Assembly: GCA_015501055.1 (NCBI GenBank)
Contig: JADNYV010000034.1
Span: 62,001 to 126,000, forward strand
DNA length: 64,000 nt
Reading direction: 5' to 3'
Source: Mucidula mucida
Lineage: Eukaryota; Basidiomycota; Agaricomycetes; Agaricales; Physalacriaceae
In this document: one piece after another, positions 46,861 to 58,419 of the stretch
How the letters are laid out: the number at the start of each line of letters is the position of its first letter
Position numbering within the stretch: the first letter of the stretch is position 1
The notes under the pieces: generated by a model
Seen by the model: only the letters and a program-made list of their open reading frames with translations
Told to the model about the DNA's origin: nothing
The model's database searches: none
Program-made: the position numbers and the translations under genes

Positions 46861-49800
46861 TTATGCTCTCAGCCCCATCATTGCCCTAAACTTCTCGAAT
46901 GCTTTTGGCTCCAATGCCTTTGTGAAGCAGTCCGCCATGTTTTCACGGGTGTTGATGTATGATAGCTGGATGTTCCCGTTGGCGATGTGCTCCCGGATGA
47001 AGTGGTATTTGCTGTCGATGTGCTTCACGCGAGTATGGAGTGATAGGTCCTCAGATAGATTGATGGCACTGTTGTTATTGCAGTGGATTGTCGTTGATGA
47101 GTCCTGAGTCAAGTCGAGTCCATCTAGTAGTGATCAGATCCACACAGCGTCTTTGGTGGACTCGCTGGTTGCAATATATTCGGACTCGCAGGTAGAGAGT
47201 GCCACTGTTGGTTGGCGGCGGGCACCCCATGACACAATGCCGGAATTTTGGTTCAACTTGAAACAGTAGCCTCCGATACTTCTGCGCGTATCTAGACAAT
47301 TTGCCCAATCAGAGTCCGTGTACCCCATGAGTGTCACATCGTCGACCCCGCCCAAAGTCAGCTTTAGGTTTTGGGTACCATGGAGATATCAAATGACGCG
47401 TATCGCAGCATTCCAATGGACAAATGTGTAGTGATCAAGGAATCGGGATAGTTGTTGGATAGCATATGCTATGTCAGGACAAGTTGCGATGGCGAGATAG
47501 ATGACGGAGCAGACAAGTGAACGGTATGGAAGTTTGGCTAATTGTCCCCGCTCCTCCTCACTCAATTGGTCTAGATCTGGACGTCGTAGCTTCAGACCAG
47601 CATCCATTGGTGTTGATACGGGGTGGGCGTGTAGTTGGCCGAACTGTGAGACGATGCGGTCGATTAGAGCCGTCTGGGATAATAAAACAGTGCGTTCTTG
47701 GTGATTTCGTGTGATAGCAATGCCGACACAAAACTTTGCTTCTCCCAAGTCTGATATTGCCCACAGCTTTCGCATTTGGTTTTTGAAGTGTTCGTTCTCC
47801 TCCTTTGTGTCGGCTATCGAGAGAAAATCATCGACATGGACCGCTGCAATTACGGTTCCGGAGTCGCTCTTTCGATAATAGATGCAATATTTGGATAGCA
47901 GTCGCGTGAAACCCCAGGAGACCATTGCATCGTGCATTGTGCAGTTCCAGATACGCCCGGCTTGCTTCATCCTGTATAGCCCTCGCACAAGCATCCATAC
48001 ATGGTCCTCTTTCCCCGACTCTTTGAAACCTTTCGGTTGTTCCATGTATTGTGTTTCATCCTCTGGCAACATGCCATACAGGAATGCCGTCTTGACATTG
48101 ATTTGCTGAGCATCCCAGTCCCGTGTGGCTGCGAGGTAAAGGAGGATTCGCCAAGATTCAATACGGGCTGTCGGTGAGGTCGTTTTTGTGTAATCGCGGC
48201 CGTAAATTTGCTCAAACCCTTTAAAGACATATCGGACTTTCCATTGAACTGCCGTGCCTTGCTCATCCCGTTTAATGCGGAAAACAGGTCGCCCTTTTCG
48301 AATCTTCGTGTCTCTGGGGACTTCTGATCTTGGGACCAGATTGTATACCCCCATGGCCTTAAGACCATCCAGCTCCTCTCGATAGCCCTTTTCCCATTCT
48401 GCTGTGTTGGGTGATGCTTTCGCTTCGTCCCATGTTCTTGGTTCGTCGGCATATTGCAGTGTGTGAATGTCATCGCTAATCGTATTGTAGACTTCGTGAA
48501 GATTTGCAGACTCCTCCTCGCCGAGGTTCAGGTCTGCCATCATATCAATGAGTTCTTGCTGGGCATTAATTTCAGCATTTGGATCCGGGGCCGGCACATC
48601 CTCCCGCATCGCTTTCAGAAGTGCTCGCCGTTCGTTTCGAACAGTCTTCTGATGCGCACTGCTCTCTTCGGCTTCTTGGATAGCTTTCCTGAATCGTGCA
48701 TCATCAGCGTCCTTCGGTGTATGGCGTGTTTGGCTAGATCTTCGAGGAGGATCAGGTGGCGGATTGGGGTCGGGATCAGGTGGTGGATTGGGGTCATCAT
48801 CGTCAACTCCGGAAATACTAGATGTCTCTGAAGAAATGTCATCCGAGTCATCATAATTAAATGTAGTTGGTGTCTGAGCTTCCGGTGGTAGGTTTGACTT
48901 TTGTGCAGGGGGTATGGGAGGGTGCTTGGAGGAGAGTTCATGGCTCTCGATGAACTCCACATGGTAAGTGCGTATTATTTGACGGGAGGAGCGGTGATAG
49001 CAGACATATGTTTTGGGCTTTGGGTCGTATCCAATGAGTATGCACTCAATTGACTGTTCGAGGATCTTGGGATTATGTTTATTTTGAATGAGCACAAAGG
49101 CTTTACACCCGATTTCTTGAAGATGCGAAACGTCGGGCTTCCGTTCGTACCACAGTTCATCTGGCGTTTTGTCGCGGAGTAATTTTGTGGCAGTGATGTT
49201 GTTAAGATAGGAGGCGGTGAGGTAGAATTCATCCCAGAGATTTGGTGGAAGATCACAGTCGAGGCGCATAGTACGTGCTTTGTTCATGAGAGTTTGATAT
49301 CGCCGTTTGACCCGTCCATTGTGAGCTGAGGTATATGGTGCTGTGAACTCCTGCACTGCTCCTCGCGACATCAACCACTCCTCCATTGCGTCTGATTTCA
49401 ATTCACCATTGTCCGTGCGATACACCTCCACTTTTTGCCCAGTTTCCGTTTCTCGAGCAAGTTCCCATGCCTTCAGCTGTGTGAAGGCGGCATCTTTGCT
49501 TGCCAGTGGAATGGACCAGTTTTTACTTGTGTAGTCTCGACAAGATTCATGACATATTTATTGCCAGTGCGAGAAGTTACAGAGTGCGGCCCGGATAAAT
49601 CCACATACACCATTTGTAACCTTCTAGTCGCTCTACGCCCCTCCTCCCGTTTCTTTGGAACTGACTTTTGTGTCTGTTTTCCAAGAATGCAGGCTGAGCA
49701 TTTGCACGGTTTGACAGAAAGATTAACAGGCATACCTGTAACCATTCCCTTTCGGGCCATGTCTATAATTGACTGGTAGTTGGTATGACCAAGGCGACGA

Positions 49801-49995
49801 AGCCATGTTTCGAGGGTAGGTTGGCCGGTTATGGATGCGAATGTATGATCGACAGTAGGTGAGGATAGGTGCAGATGATAGAGGCGTCGAGAAGAGCAGA
49901 GTTTGCCAGTAGCAATCATGGTCCCGGTACTGTCTTGAGTAAGCCAACAGCCCTCATAGTTGAAATGAGCTGTGATTCTGGAGAGGGAATGGAGA
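46861..49995 (-). pseudogene. Copia pol: integrase, reverse transcriptase, RNase H (inactivated)
   Basis: In order: a GAG-pre-integrase and zinc-binding part (LRRLGHTNY ... CKCSACILGK) at 49473-49919; the integrase core with YVDLSGP and YRTDNG; reverse transcriptase with VKTAFLYGMLPEDE and the catalytic HVDD motif; and RNase H with YTDSDWANC, STKDAVW and KHIDSKYHFI. Lesions: a frameshift near 49990 at the gag-pol transition and a 1-nt loss near 49540 inside integrase. TGA replaces a conserved Arg at 47389-47391, and again at 47134-47136. At 49306-49308 the position of the third integrase acidic residue reads Lys (NGRVKRR where the family has a Glu). Confidence 0.88.
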
Positions 49996-51465
49996 GCAGG
50001 CGAACAGTTGCATTAGGACTGTAGAGGACGTTTTTGAGTAAAATGGGTTGAGTACGACCGCTAACGCGTAGCTTGACTGTTCCGATACCAATAGTGTTGA
50101 GGGTGGAGTTTCCAACACCTCGGATTCTTCGGTGATAAATGGGGCGAAGGTCTATGAAGTCTGTACGCTCTGGACTAATGTGGGTGGTTGCAGCAGTGTC
50201 AAGCCAGAAGGGGAGTTTGTCCATGTCAACCACGTTGGTACGAGAATTCAAGTTTGGTGGTGCAACTGTAAGTGCAGCCAGATCCACAACATCTCTCCTC
50301 CTCTCGTGCCAGTCCACTGAAGTCCGAATGGTGTCCTCGAAAGCCAGCCAACCCTCATATTCCAAACGGTCAGCAGGAGTTGTAATGGAGTCAACAGAGG
50401 CGGGAGTGAACATGTCAAATGCCATCGCGGTAAATTCGCTGGGTTGAGAGGGTGGTGTTGGTGCGCTGACCAGAAACGCGGTGTTGTTCGATAGAATGTA
50501 AGCACGCCCACTGCTGTCTGTGACCATGGTGGCCGATGAGGGCGCAGACGCGCCAGCAGATCGCCCTGGGTCTCGATCTCTCCTTTTCGCAGCTCTAGAT
50601 TCATCGATGGTCTTTCCAGCCATTCCGCCACCCTCTGATACACAATACTTGATGATATGGCCACGTCGACGAGGACATTTTGGGTTTGAGCACTCAAGAT
50701 GGCTAAAGGAACACTGAGCATTGGAGGCAGAGCTAGAGCTCGATGCCGCGGCAGCAAGAGCGATGTCGTTGGTCTTCTTGTCCCCATCGAGTAGTTTCTG
50801 TTCAAGGTCGAGGTCGTTAATGATGGACGACGATGTCGCCGGTGCGTCGGCAGTGCTGCGATTGACAGCCTGTGCGACATTACGGCGGACCTGGGAGAGT
50901 TCAGGGTCGGAGAGTGCATTAATGATGAGAATCATGAGGAATATATTGGGGGTGGGTGCGGCCATCTTCCATATGCGGTCGTTGAGTTTCGCCAGTTTCT
51001 CTGTGGTGTCGGAAAGGCGAACAGACTTTGAGTATCGGATCTCCAGGGCATCCTGAATTAGCTGTATCTGGGTAATAGGACCCTCCTGCTCGTGTCTCGC
51101 CTTCAATTTGGTATAGACTTCTTTGGCGGACGAGAATGTTTCCATAAAGGTCTGCTCGGCGGGGACACATGACGCGTCCATGAACGCTCGGACCGCGCGG
51201 TCGTTGATGTTCCAGTTGCGAAATGCGCGAGGTTCTGTTGTGATATCAGGGTAGGGGAAGGTGTCGTCGAGGTGGCCGTTGAGACCGCCAGACATGACAA
51301 GCGTGGTGCGGAGGCTCTTGTTCCATTCGCGCCAGTTGGCAGCTCCTTGCTGAGATTGGCACACTTGAACATGGCCGTCTGTATCTGCTGGACGACGACG
51401 GAGGGTCTTGTTATGTCACTGGAGAGGACAGACATTGGGGAGGATTGGGTGCCGGTGTCGGGCAT
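49916..51465 (-). pseudogene. Copia gag and protease region (frameshifted)
   Basis: A 482-codon frame (49916-51364) contains a Gag-type N-terminal domain (YTKLKARHEQEG, LSDTTEKLAKLNDRI), a zinc-knuckle-like CSNPKCPRRRGHIIKYC, and the aspartic protease site FWLDTAATTHIS. The first ATG codons (51465 and a later one) lie in another frame, so a shift near 51350 separates the start from the body. The knuckle has one extra residue compared with a C-x4-C-x4-H-x4-C layout. Confidence 0.82.
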
Positions 51466-51602
51466 GCACTGGAGAAATGCGTGAATGCAACGTGTAACGA
51501 CGTGGAGTCGTGGAAGGAACGCGTCGGTGCGCGAGAAAATAAGCCTCTAGGGCGATGTGGAGTCGTGGTTCCGGTTCTCGACAGCTAGACTGCGAGGAAA
51601 AT

Positions 51603-51612
51603 GCCCATAACC
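51603..51612 (-). other. Primer-binding site, half-tRNA type
   Basis: Directly inside the 5' LTR the element strand reads GGTTATGGGC. This resembles the complement of the initiator-tRNA(Met) anticodon arm (GGTTATGAGCCC) rather than the usual tRNA 3' end. Copia elements primed by a cleaved initiator tRNA are known from Drosophila copia and relatives. Confidence 0.6.
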
Positions 51613-51848
51613 TATTAGAAACCAACTATATTAAACTCAGTCTCGTCGTCGTGGAACGGACTGAGTAAATAACTATACCTATATTAAACTACTGTTTGTA
51701 AGTAAGCAGAAAGAGAACGAGCAATATACGCGACTCACCTCAGTCTCGTCGTCGTGGAACGGACTGATGGAGGAAAAACGTGCACCGATCACTTAGGGTG
51801 CCGGCACCGAGTTTGCGGTGATCCATTATCTATTCATCACCACCAACA
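51613..51848 (-). repeat. 5' LTR of the Copia element
   Basis: 236 bp. It contains two copies of CAGTCTCGTCGTCGTGGAAC about 90 bp apart. It ends with CACCAACA on the plus strand, followed by the AATAA target duplication. Confidence 0.92.
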
Positions 51849-52681
51849 AATAAGACTGGATTCCCGCCAGGTAATCCCACCTTCATACTTGTGTCGTCAC
51901 TCGCATCTAACCACGTGTATCTTTCAGGTGTCGTCAACATTGTGAACGGATACGGTGCGTGCAATTCCTTCCTAAATTGTCATTTGCTTAAAGTTTGCGT
52001 GCAGGACATACCGCTGGCCAAGCCATGAGCGAACACCCTCATATCATGAAACTCGCCTTCACAGAAAGCACCGCAACGGGTCGACGCATTCAAGAGGCTT
52101 CCCGGAAGCACGGACGAATCTCGAGCCCGTTACGCTCGAGTTGGGCGGAAAGAGTCCGAATATCATCTTCGACGATGCCTCAGGTGTCTCAGGCGCAGAT
52201 GGATGTGAGTAGTACAACAATGTACGCCCTTACTAACAATGACTCAAACGTATTCTAGGATACGTTGACATTGCGAAGAAATAAGGTGCCCAGTTCCACG
52301 CTGGAGGAGTCCGGCTGTGCGATGTTGGCTATTTCGTCGCGTCAACCATTATGACAGGCAACAACAAGACGAAGGCTTTCGGCGAGGAAATCTTTGGGCC
52401 TGTTGCCGCCGTCATCAAGTTCAAGACGGAGGAGGGTGCGTGCTTTCTCGATCATTGTGAACGACACTAACTCGTGTATAGAGGCTATTGAGATACCGAC
52501 TACGGCTTAGCCGCGGCTGAATTCACCGAGAACTCAGCGCGCGCCATTCGGGTGTCTCACGCCTTGGAGGCCGGGTCTCTCTTCGTCAACAACTACAACT
52601 GTGGAGGCCAACGTTCCTTTCGGAGGATACAAAATGTCTGGAGTTGGACGAAAGCTGGGTGAATATGCGCTGAATTTGTGA
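51849..52681 (+). pseudogene. Aldehyde dehydrogenase pseudogene, 3' part
   Basis: Continues the ALDH sequence after the retrotransposon. GFPPG and GVVNIVNGYG are followed, across short introns, by HTAGQAMSEHPHIMKLAFT and STATGRRIQ. The LELGGKSPNIIFDD block carrying the catalytic Glu is present in another frame. It joins directly to a PQVSQAQ-like block, so the ~100 residues that normally hold the catalytic Cys are missing. GEEIFGPVAAVIKFKTEE and a C-terminal PFGGYKMSGVGRKLGEYALN follow in shifted frames. The gene could not make active enzyme even without the insertion. Confidence 0.85.
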
Positions 52682-53323
52682 GCTCGTATCTCTCGACCTG
52701 GCTGCTGATCCGGGAACTCATTGTAAAACATGGTATACTCGCGTGAAGGCCGTTCATGTCAATCTCGGAATGAGGCTGTGAAATCTGCATCTGAACGCTC
52801 GAGCTGTAATTGTGCTGTGACTCGTGAACAATGAATCGAGTTTCTGAGTATTGGCCTGAGGAGCAGTTTGTGAAAGGCATGCTCATGACTTGAATTCAAC
52901 AGCTCGGCGACTCTCGCGTTACGGATACTAGCTCAATAGGGTGAAGTTTCTGACGGGTTTTGGGTAGCAAGCTCGGAAGACTTTAACCATGAGAGGTACA
53001 GGAATCTACGTCATAATCTGTCACATGTTCAAGGAAAGCTTCTCTCCGACGGAAGAGTAGACAGATACTTGACTAAGGAAGGTCGTTTTCTTTGTCAATC
53101 ATCGACTGTAAAAGCTGACATCAAGGCAGAAGGCAGAAGGAGTGCCGAACACTGAGGATTAGCAACATCCGGCGCCGGGAAAACGGGACTCGTTCGGCGT
53201 CAGCGACATGATGCTGGCGGGTGTCCTGAGCACCAAAAACTTACTGTCACGACGGCCTTTCATTTTCTCTAACCATCAATTTACCCGATATCTACTCGCC
53301 GCTCTACCACCTCATTGGCTGAC
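52682..53323. other. Intergenic region
   Basis: No gene seen. From about 53160 rightward the sequence is paralogous to 54190 onward (GCGACATGATGCTGGCGG shared), marking the start of the tandem duplication that carries the two NTF2-like genes. Confidence 0.5.
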
Positions 53324-53420
53324 GCTCGATAAAAGCTGCAAGCTTCTGAACTTGCTCAGTACTCAACACCCCAACCTCACTTTTTCTCTGGTCCGCATAA
53401 TATCATCAGCTCTGAGAACC
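53324..53420 (+). promoter_or_regulatory. Promoter and 5' leader of NTF2-like gene 1
   Basis: GATAAAAGCTGCAAGCTTC (from 53328) is TATA-like and lies about 90 bp before the ATG. The following CAGTACTCAACACCCCAACC is identical upstream of gene 2 (54360-54448), so the core promoter was duplicated with the gene. Confidence 0.5.
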
Positions 53421-54002
53421 ATGGCTTCGAATTATGTTGTCCCCCCCAATGCCAGCCCTGCCCATCGCTCCTTTGCCGAGTTTGTCAATAGCTGGAACGC
53501 TTTGGATTTGGATGCCATTACAGCGACTATGGACGACGAAAAGTTCATGTGGTCGATACTCCCAACGTCTATGAAGATCCCGCCCTTGAGCAAAGCTCAA
53601 GCGGTAGCATACCTCAAAGACCACATCTTGGCAACTCTCGACAGCTTCGCAGTGCGTAGATCTTAATATCAAGGAAAGAATACAGCCGATCTGATTCTGA
53701 TGATAGTTCAGAGTTTTGACATTCACCGAACCTAACAGTAGCACTGTCATTTCGCATGTGAGTGCAAAATTCAAATCTAGATGCTCTGATGACCATAACG
53801 GCTGTTTCAGGTGCAAAGCGAGGGGGTCTCCAAGCGGGGGAATGTCCTGAAGAACGAGTATCTGATTGTCCTTAACTTTGTGCCCTCGAAGGTTGAGGGA
53901 GAGTTACCAAAGATCTCGACTTACTGGGAGTTCACGGACAGCAAAGCCCTTACAGAGTTCCTGGCCGCCGAAGCCAAGGCAAGGGCAGCTGCGGCGAAGT
54001 AA
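53421..54002 (+). CDS. NTF2/SnoaL-like small protein, tandem copy 1
   Basis: Three exons (53421-53651, 53707-53757, 53811-54002; introns 55 and 53 nt) give 157 aa in perfect frame. It reads MASNYVVPPNASPAHRSF, then a helix-rich segment with ALDLDAITATMDDEKFMW, then beta-rich parts including FRVLTFTEPNSSTVISHV and NEYLIVLNFVPSKVEGEL. This helix-then-curved-sheet order and size fit the NTF2-like/SnoaL fold. Members bind or turn over small hydrophobic ligands, but no catalytic residues can be assigned. No signal peptide. It ends in an Ala/Lys-rich tail. The next gene is a paralogue with the same exon phases and promoter. Confidence 0.8.
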
Positions 54003-54351
54003 TGTTAGTAGTCAATCGAAAAGGTAAACGCTGTTGTACATGGTCGGTATTCTTGTGCTGAAACTTCTTGTTGTAGGTGCCGGTTAGAAGATCGCGTGAA
54101 CATAGACAGTTTGGGAAAACTTTGCACCTTCTGTACCAATATAATCTTCGAAGGCAGAGGGAGTGAACATCGAAGATGAGCAACATACTCGGCCGGAAAA
54201 AAGGGATTCGTTCGGCATCAGCGACATGATGCTGGCGGAAGTCCTGAGCACCACAAACATACTCTCATGACGGCCTTATCTTTACTCTAACTGTCGATTT
54301 AACCGGCAACTACACGCCGCTCTGCCACCTCAGCTCAAAAGTCGACTCGGC

Positions 54352-54448
54352 TCACTCTCGATAAAAGCTGCAAGCTTCTGAACTTGCTCAGTACTCAACA
54401 CCCCAACCTCACTTCGTCTCTGGTCCGCATATCATCAGCTGCAACTCG
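54352..54448 (+). promoter_or_regulatory. Promoter and 5' leader of NTF2-like gene 2
   Basis: CTCTCGATAAAAGCTGCAAG at about the same distance from the ATG as in gene 1, followed by the same CAGTACTCAACACCCCAACC block. Sequence similarity extends upstream to about 54190. Confidence 0.5.
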
Positions 54449-55038
54449 ATGTCCTCGAACTACGTTGTCCCTCCCAATGCCAGCCCTGCCCATCGAACGT
54501 TCGCCGAGTATGTTAATGCTTTGAACGCGTTGGACGTGGATGCCATTACGGCGACTATGGATGACGAGAAGTTCATGTGGTCCATGTTCCCTACGTCTCT
54601 GTACATCCCGACCTTGCGCAAAGCTCAAGTGGGACCATACATCAAAAAGGCCTTCTTGCCGACGATCAACAGCTTCGTAGTGCGTAAATTTCTATTTCAA
54701 AGAATGAATAGAGCCCATCTGATTCTGATGATAGTTCAAAGTTTTGACAGTTACCGAACCTAACAGTAGTACTGTCATTTCGCATGTGAGTGGAACTCAA
54801 ATCTAGATGCTTTGATGACCGTAACGGCCACTTTCAGCTTCAAGGCGAGGCGGTCTCCAAGTTGGGGAATGTCCTGAACAACGAGTATCTGATTGTCCTC
54901 AACTTTGTGCCCTCGAAGGTCGAGGGAGAGTTACCAAAGATCTCGACCTACACGGAATTCATGGACAGCAAAGCCGTTACAGACTTCCACGCTGCCGAAG
55001 CCGAGGCCAGGGCAAAAGCAGGCGCTGTGGCATACTGA
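54449..55038 (+). CDS. NTF2/SnoaL-like small protein, tandem copy 2
   Basis: Exons 54449-54679, 54735-54785 and 54838-55038 give 160 aa in perfect frame. Exons 1 and 2 have exactly the lengths of copy 1 (231 and 51 nt). The protein shares VVPPNASPAHR, DAITATMDDEKFMWS, LTVTEPNSSTVISH and NEYLIVLNFVPSKVEGELPK with copy 1, but differs in the helix around LYIPTLRKAQVGPYIKKAF and in the C-terminal tail. This is more divergence than in the introns' shared ends, so the two may have drifted in ligand preference. Function unknown. Confidence 0.8.
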
Positions 55039-55262
55039 TGTTGGTAGTCAACTTGGATTGTGGGCGCCGATAGGACATTGCGTGAAGACAGTTTAGGATA
55101 GGATGACATCTGCCACTGTTGCAGCTTCTGTGCATGGCAATTCAACCTGTATCGTGATAGTTTCGTTACGCAAAACGCACATCCGGCGTACTCAGCTTCC
55201 CTCTCATCGGTTCGCCTCGGACTCTTCTATCATCTTCTTACATTCTACCATGACTTGGCTGT

Positions 55263-55380
55263 CTATATACTCGGTGTAATTCGCAATCTCGGAAGCTCTC
55301 CAGTCACTTTGGACGGTACAAAATTCATCACAATCAGGTATTCATTCTTGAGCTCCCGGTCGAGTCGGACCTCAGCGATT
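55263..55380 (-). pseudogene. Inverted fragment of a third NTF2-like paralogue
   Basis: On the minus strand the block KNEYLIVMNFVPSKVTGEL matches the last exon of the two upstream genes (KNEYLIVLNFVPSKVEGEL). The matching stretch spans roughly 55280-55355, in opposite orientation, with no other exon nearby. It is a relic of a third copy. Confidence 0.75.
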
Positions 55381-55723
55381 CTTATGGCTGCAGACCGATT
55401 TCCCCGGACTGAGAACAACATTGCATCGAACGCTCCCAAACCACCTGCATGCAAAGATTATTACAGGCTGGATACTAAGTATGCGCCGCCAATTCACTCG
55501 CCACCACCGGTTGAGCCACATCGGAGCCCTACTTTCAGAATGAATTGGTCGTGAACCAAACTGAGAGAGCTCTGGTGGACTTTCGAGCATCAGGCCAGGA
55601 GTGGAGTAAGACCTCAGTTTACTTAACCTCAATTATTAGAACATCATATTTCGACAAAGGAAAGGAAAGGTAACTACAAATACAAAAAGATTACTACTAC
55701 AACGTCCGTAGATCAGGAATAAA
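55381..55723. other. Intergenic region
   Basis: Between the relic and the P450 stop codon. No gene recognised; probably includes the P450 3' UTR. Confidence 0.5.
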
Positions 55724-57974
55724 TCAAGCACGGACTGGTCTGATGATGATAGGCAGCTGGTTTCCCGCCGCAGCGTTGTCCCTCAAATACGGGCGCTGCA
55801 CAACAGATGTCTTCTTCGCAATGTCCCCATGCGGTACAGCAAGCTCCACCTCGAAAGCGCGTATCAAAGTGAACACAATGGCCTTCGTCCTATTGTCTCT
55901 TAGCGCGCCACGAACACGAGCAGTAATAGAACTCACTCAGCCAGAGAAAATCGGTAGCCGATGCAAGCGCGGGGTCCCCCGAGGAACGTCATGATATTGC
56001 CCCACACACCGGGAACGGCAGATACTGCCTCCGGAGCCTTCTCCCATCGTTCTGGCCTTCCATGATAGCAACGTCAGTTTCAGCTTCGCCAATGCAAAGA
56101 CAAGGCTCATACTTGAACTCTGCAGCGTCCTCGCCCCATATCGCAGGATCGGTGTTCATAATAAATATCGGAATGATGATAGTGTCTCCTTTCTTGATAC
56201 TGCAGATAATGGTCAGTTGGTTCTGGGTTGAATAAGAATCACTGATGTCCTACCTGATGGAATCACGGACGAAGCCATGTTTGTCAGTGAACGGCTTGCT
56301 AGTCGGAATCACGTCGTCCTTGCCCGCCACGCGAATAGAGTTGGGAACAGGCGTATGTAAGCGCAGAGTTTCGCGCACGACCATGTCGAGGTACGGAAGT
56401 GCATTGAGCTCGTCCAGAGAAGGCGTCTCAGTCGTCACTGAGAGGAGTTCTTCCCGCAGCTTCTGCTGAACCTCAGGGTGTTCGGTGATAGCGTAGAGGA
56501 GCCATGTCACCGCCGAAGCCGTCGTTTCGTGGCCAGCAACGAGGAACGTCGGTACCTCTGTACACAAAGTTCTATCAACAATAGAGCGAAATTGATGGTG
56601 GAGCACGTACGAGCAATGACATCTTCGTCCGACATTCGTTGACTTGCTGGGATGTCAGTCGACATATTTGCTCTTAGCAGTAACGAAAGTAAATCGCGAG
56701 ACCGTCCCTCGTTCCCTTTCTCGCCACCGCTTGCCTCCAAGAAGGTCTTGCTTTCGTTGAGAACGTTGTACCCAATGCGTGACATTGTAGCTTGTGCGGC
56801 ACGCATAGCTGCCCCTTGTATTGTTGGCTGAGGAAGGAGTTACTGCCTAAGCATGTGTACCAGACATATTGAACTGACCACAATACGGAAGATCGGTATG
56901 TATCCTTGCATGATCCTGAACAAGCTCGAGGAACCGGCAGAAAAGATCTTGGAAAAGGCAACGTTCAACTCGTTGGGAGTACCATTGTCATTCAAGGAGT
57001 CGAACTTGTAGTTGAAGCCTGCGTAGCATCATTAACTTGGAATCTTTCGAATGCGGAGGATATGCGGGTATGCTTACCAGTAAGCCCGATGATGTCCAAT
57101 GTAACTCTGTTAAGCCAAGAAAGAGCGTCAGTGCGAAGGGCACCGTCTGTGTTCAAAGCGCATTCAGCCGCCAAGATGTCCCGAAGCTACATAGGACCCG
57201 GGCTTTTAGCTCCCGAATTCAATCAACACTGAACGAAACTGACTTGAATTGATTTGTCCAAGAACGTCGTGGTCAGCTCTCGTATATGCGACGCGGCAAA
57301 TGCTGGGTTCTAAATCGACATGACATATGAGGGGAATCAATACGACTGCCAGCGAGTGATATTCACCATGACTTTTCGCTGGAGGATTCAATTCAATATC
57401 TTGAAAAAGAACGCGGGGAAACCGGAGCGTACCTGCTGCTTGTGTTGGTGGCCCTCAACAATGAGAATACCTGTGCCGATTGGATAAATGTTTATAAGTG
57501 CGAACGCGCACTGACCTGGGCCGATCATCCGAGCAATATTGTAACGCGCCCCGTCTGGCTTTGGATAGTCGTACGCATTGTGAAGGATATGGGCAATAGC
57601 CTTGGTGTCCGCAGTCAAAAGCCGGCGCGCCTGTTTCATACTGAGCACATCGATACGCAATGGTGAAATCCTTTCACACGTACCCCCAGCAAACCAGCAA
57701 CGGTGATAGTCGACCCGTACTCTTTGACCCATCGATCGAAGAGTACGCCAGGATCCTGAAAACATTGAGATTAGCGTAACAAGACAACGTCTGAGCTACT
57801 CACCGAATTACGCGCTTCTCTCATATTTCCCCATAACAGACTGGACATTTCCGGTCCTCGGAGATGCTTGAGTGGGCTGGAATGATACTGGTACAGTCTC
57901 TGCGCCACATTGATGACGGCGGCCACGAGTAGGGCGCTAACGAGCGCGGCCAGGACCTGTAGAACGATGTGCAT
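55724..57974 (-). CDS. Cytochrome P450 monooxygenase
   Basis: Thirteen exons: 57804-57974, 57684-57755, 57516-57640, 57433-57470, 57367-57378 (12 nt), 57244-57309, 57078-57186, 56879-57018, 56611-56814, 56254-56557, 56113-56199, 55936-56056 and 55724-55889. Introns are 43-64 nt. An N-terminal membrane anchor ([20 protein letters not shown]) places it in the ER. The I-helix AGHETTAS, the K-helix ETLR, a PERW motif and the heme loop [10 protein letters not shown] (Cys ligand near residue 474) are intact. The exon sum is 1615 nt, one too many. The excess sits in a G5 run at the end of exon 2 (57683-57687, read on the minus strand); with four Gs the product is 537 aa. It would oxidise a small substrate with electrons from P450 reductase; the substrate is unknown. 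Confidence 0.92.
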
Positions 57975-58419
57975 GATGGTAGAGAAGATAATGGTATGAC
58001 AGTTGAGCCATAAAATGCGACATTTATATTATAACAGGATCAAGATAGTTTAAGAGTGATCGTAATGAGCTAAACGTGCTGACAGCAGCCCTGAGCAACC
58101 GCTCTTCCGCCCCGGCGGCGCGACTGCGTGTGGAAGATGCAGATCTATTAAAGGAACGAGAAGCGTGTTTGCTGTCAACGCGTTATACACTATTAGTATC
58201 AGGTCCTCTACACCGCCGGTGTTGATGGAGAACTAACATACGATCGCGAGGAATAATGATAGGTGTCTACAACAAATGTCAAGAATAGCTGTGCAGTACA
58301 GTGCACAATAATACAGTCATATCCTATAACTATAATACAGCAATGCAGCGGATAAATCCAGGAGTCGGAGACAAACGAGCGTTACTGTCGCGACAAAATG
58401 AGGAAAACATTGAAAACAA
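57975..58419. other. Intergenic region
   Basis: P450 promoter side on the left and 3' UTR of the DUF6699-like gene on the right. AT-rich sequence; no gene or repeat recognised. Confidence 0.5.

Larger units (their letters stand above)
46354..51848 (-). mobile_element. Ty1/Copia LTR retrotransposon inserted in the ALDH gene, defective
   Basis: A 5,495-bp insertion flanked by AATAA target duplications (46349-46353 and 51849-51853). Transcription orientation is minus. LTRs are 236 bp: the 5' LTR at 51613-51848 and the 3' LTR at 46354-46835 once its nested MITE is discounted. They differ at about four positions, so the insertion is fairly young. Domain order gag, protease, integrase, reverse transcriptase, RNase H identifies Copia. 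The coding region has frameshifts in gag and pol, two in-frame TGA codons (47389-47391 and 47134-47136) and a changed integrase residue, so this copy is non-autonomous. Confidence 0.95.
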
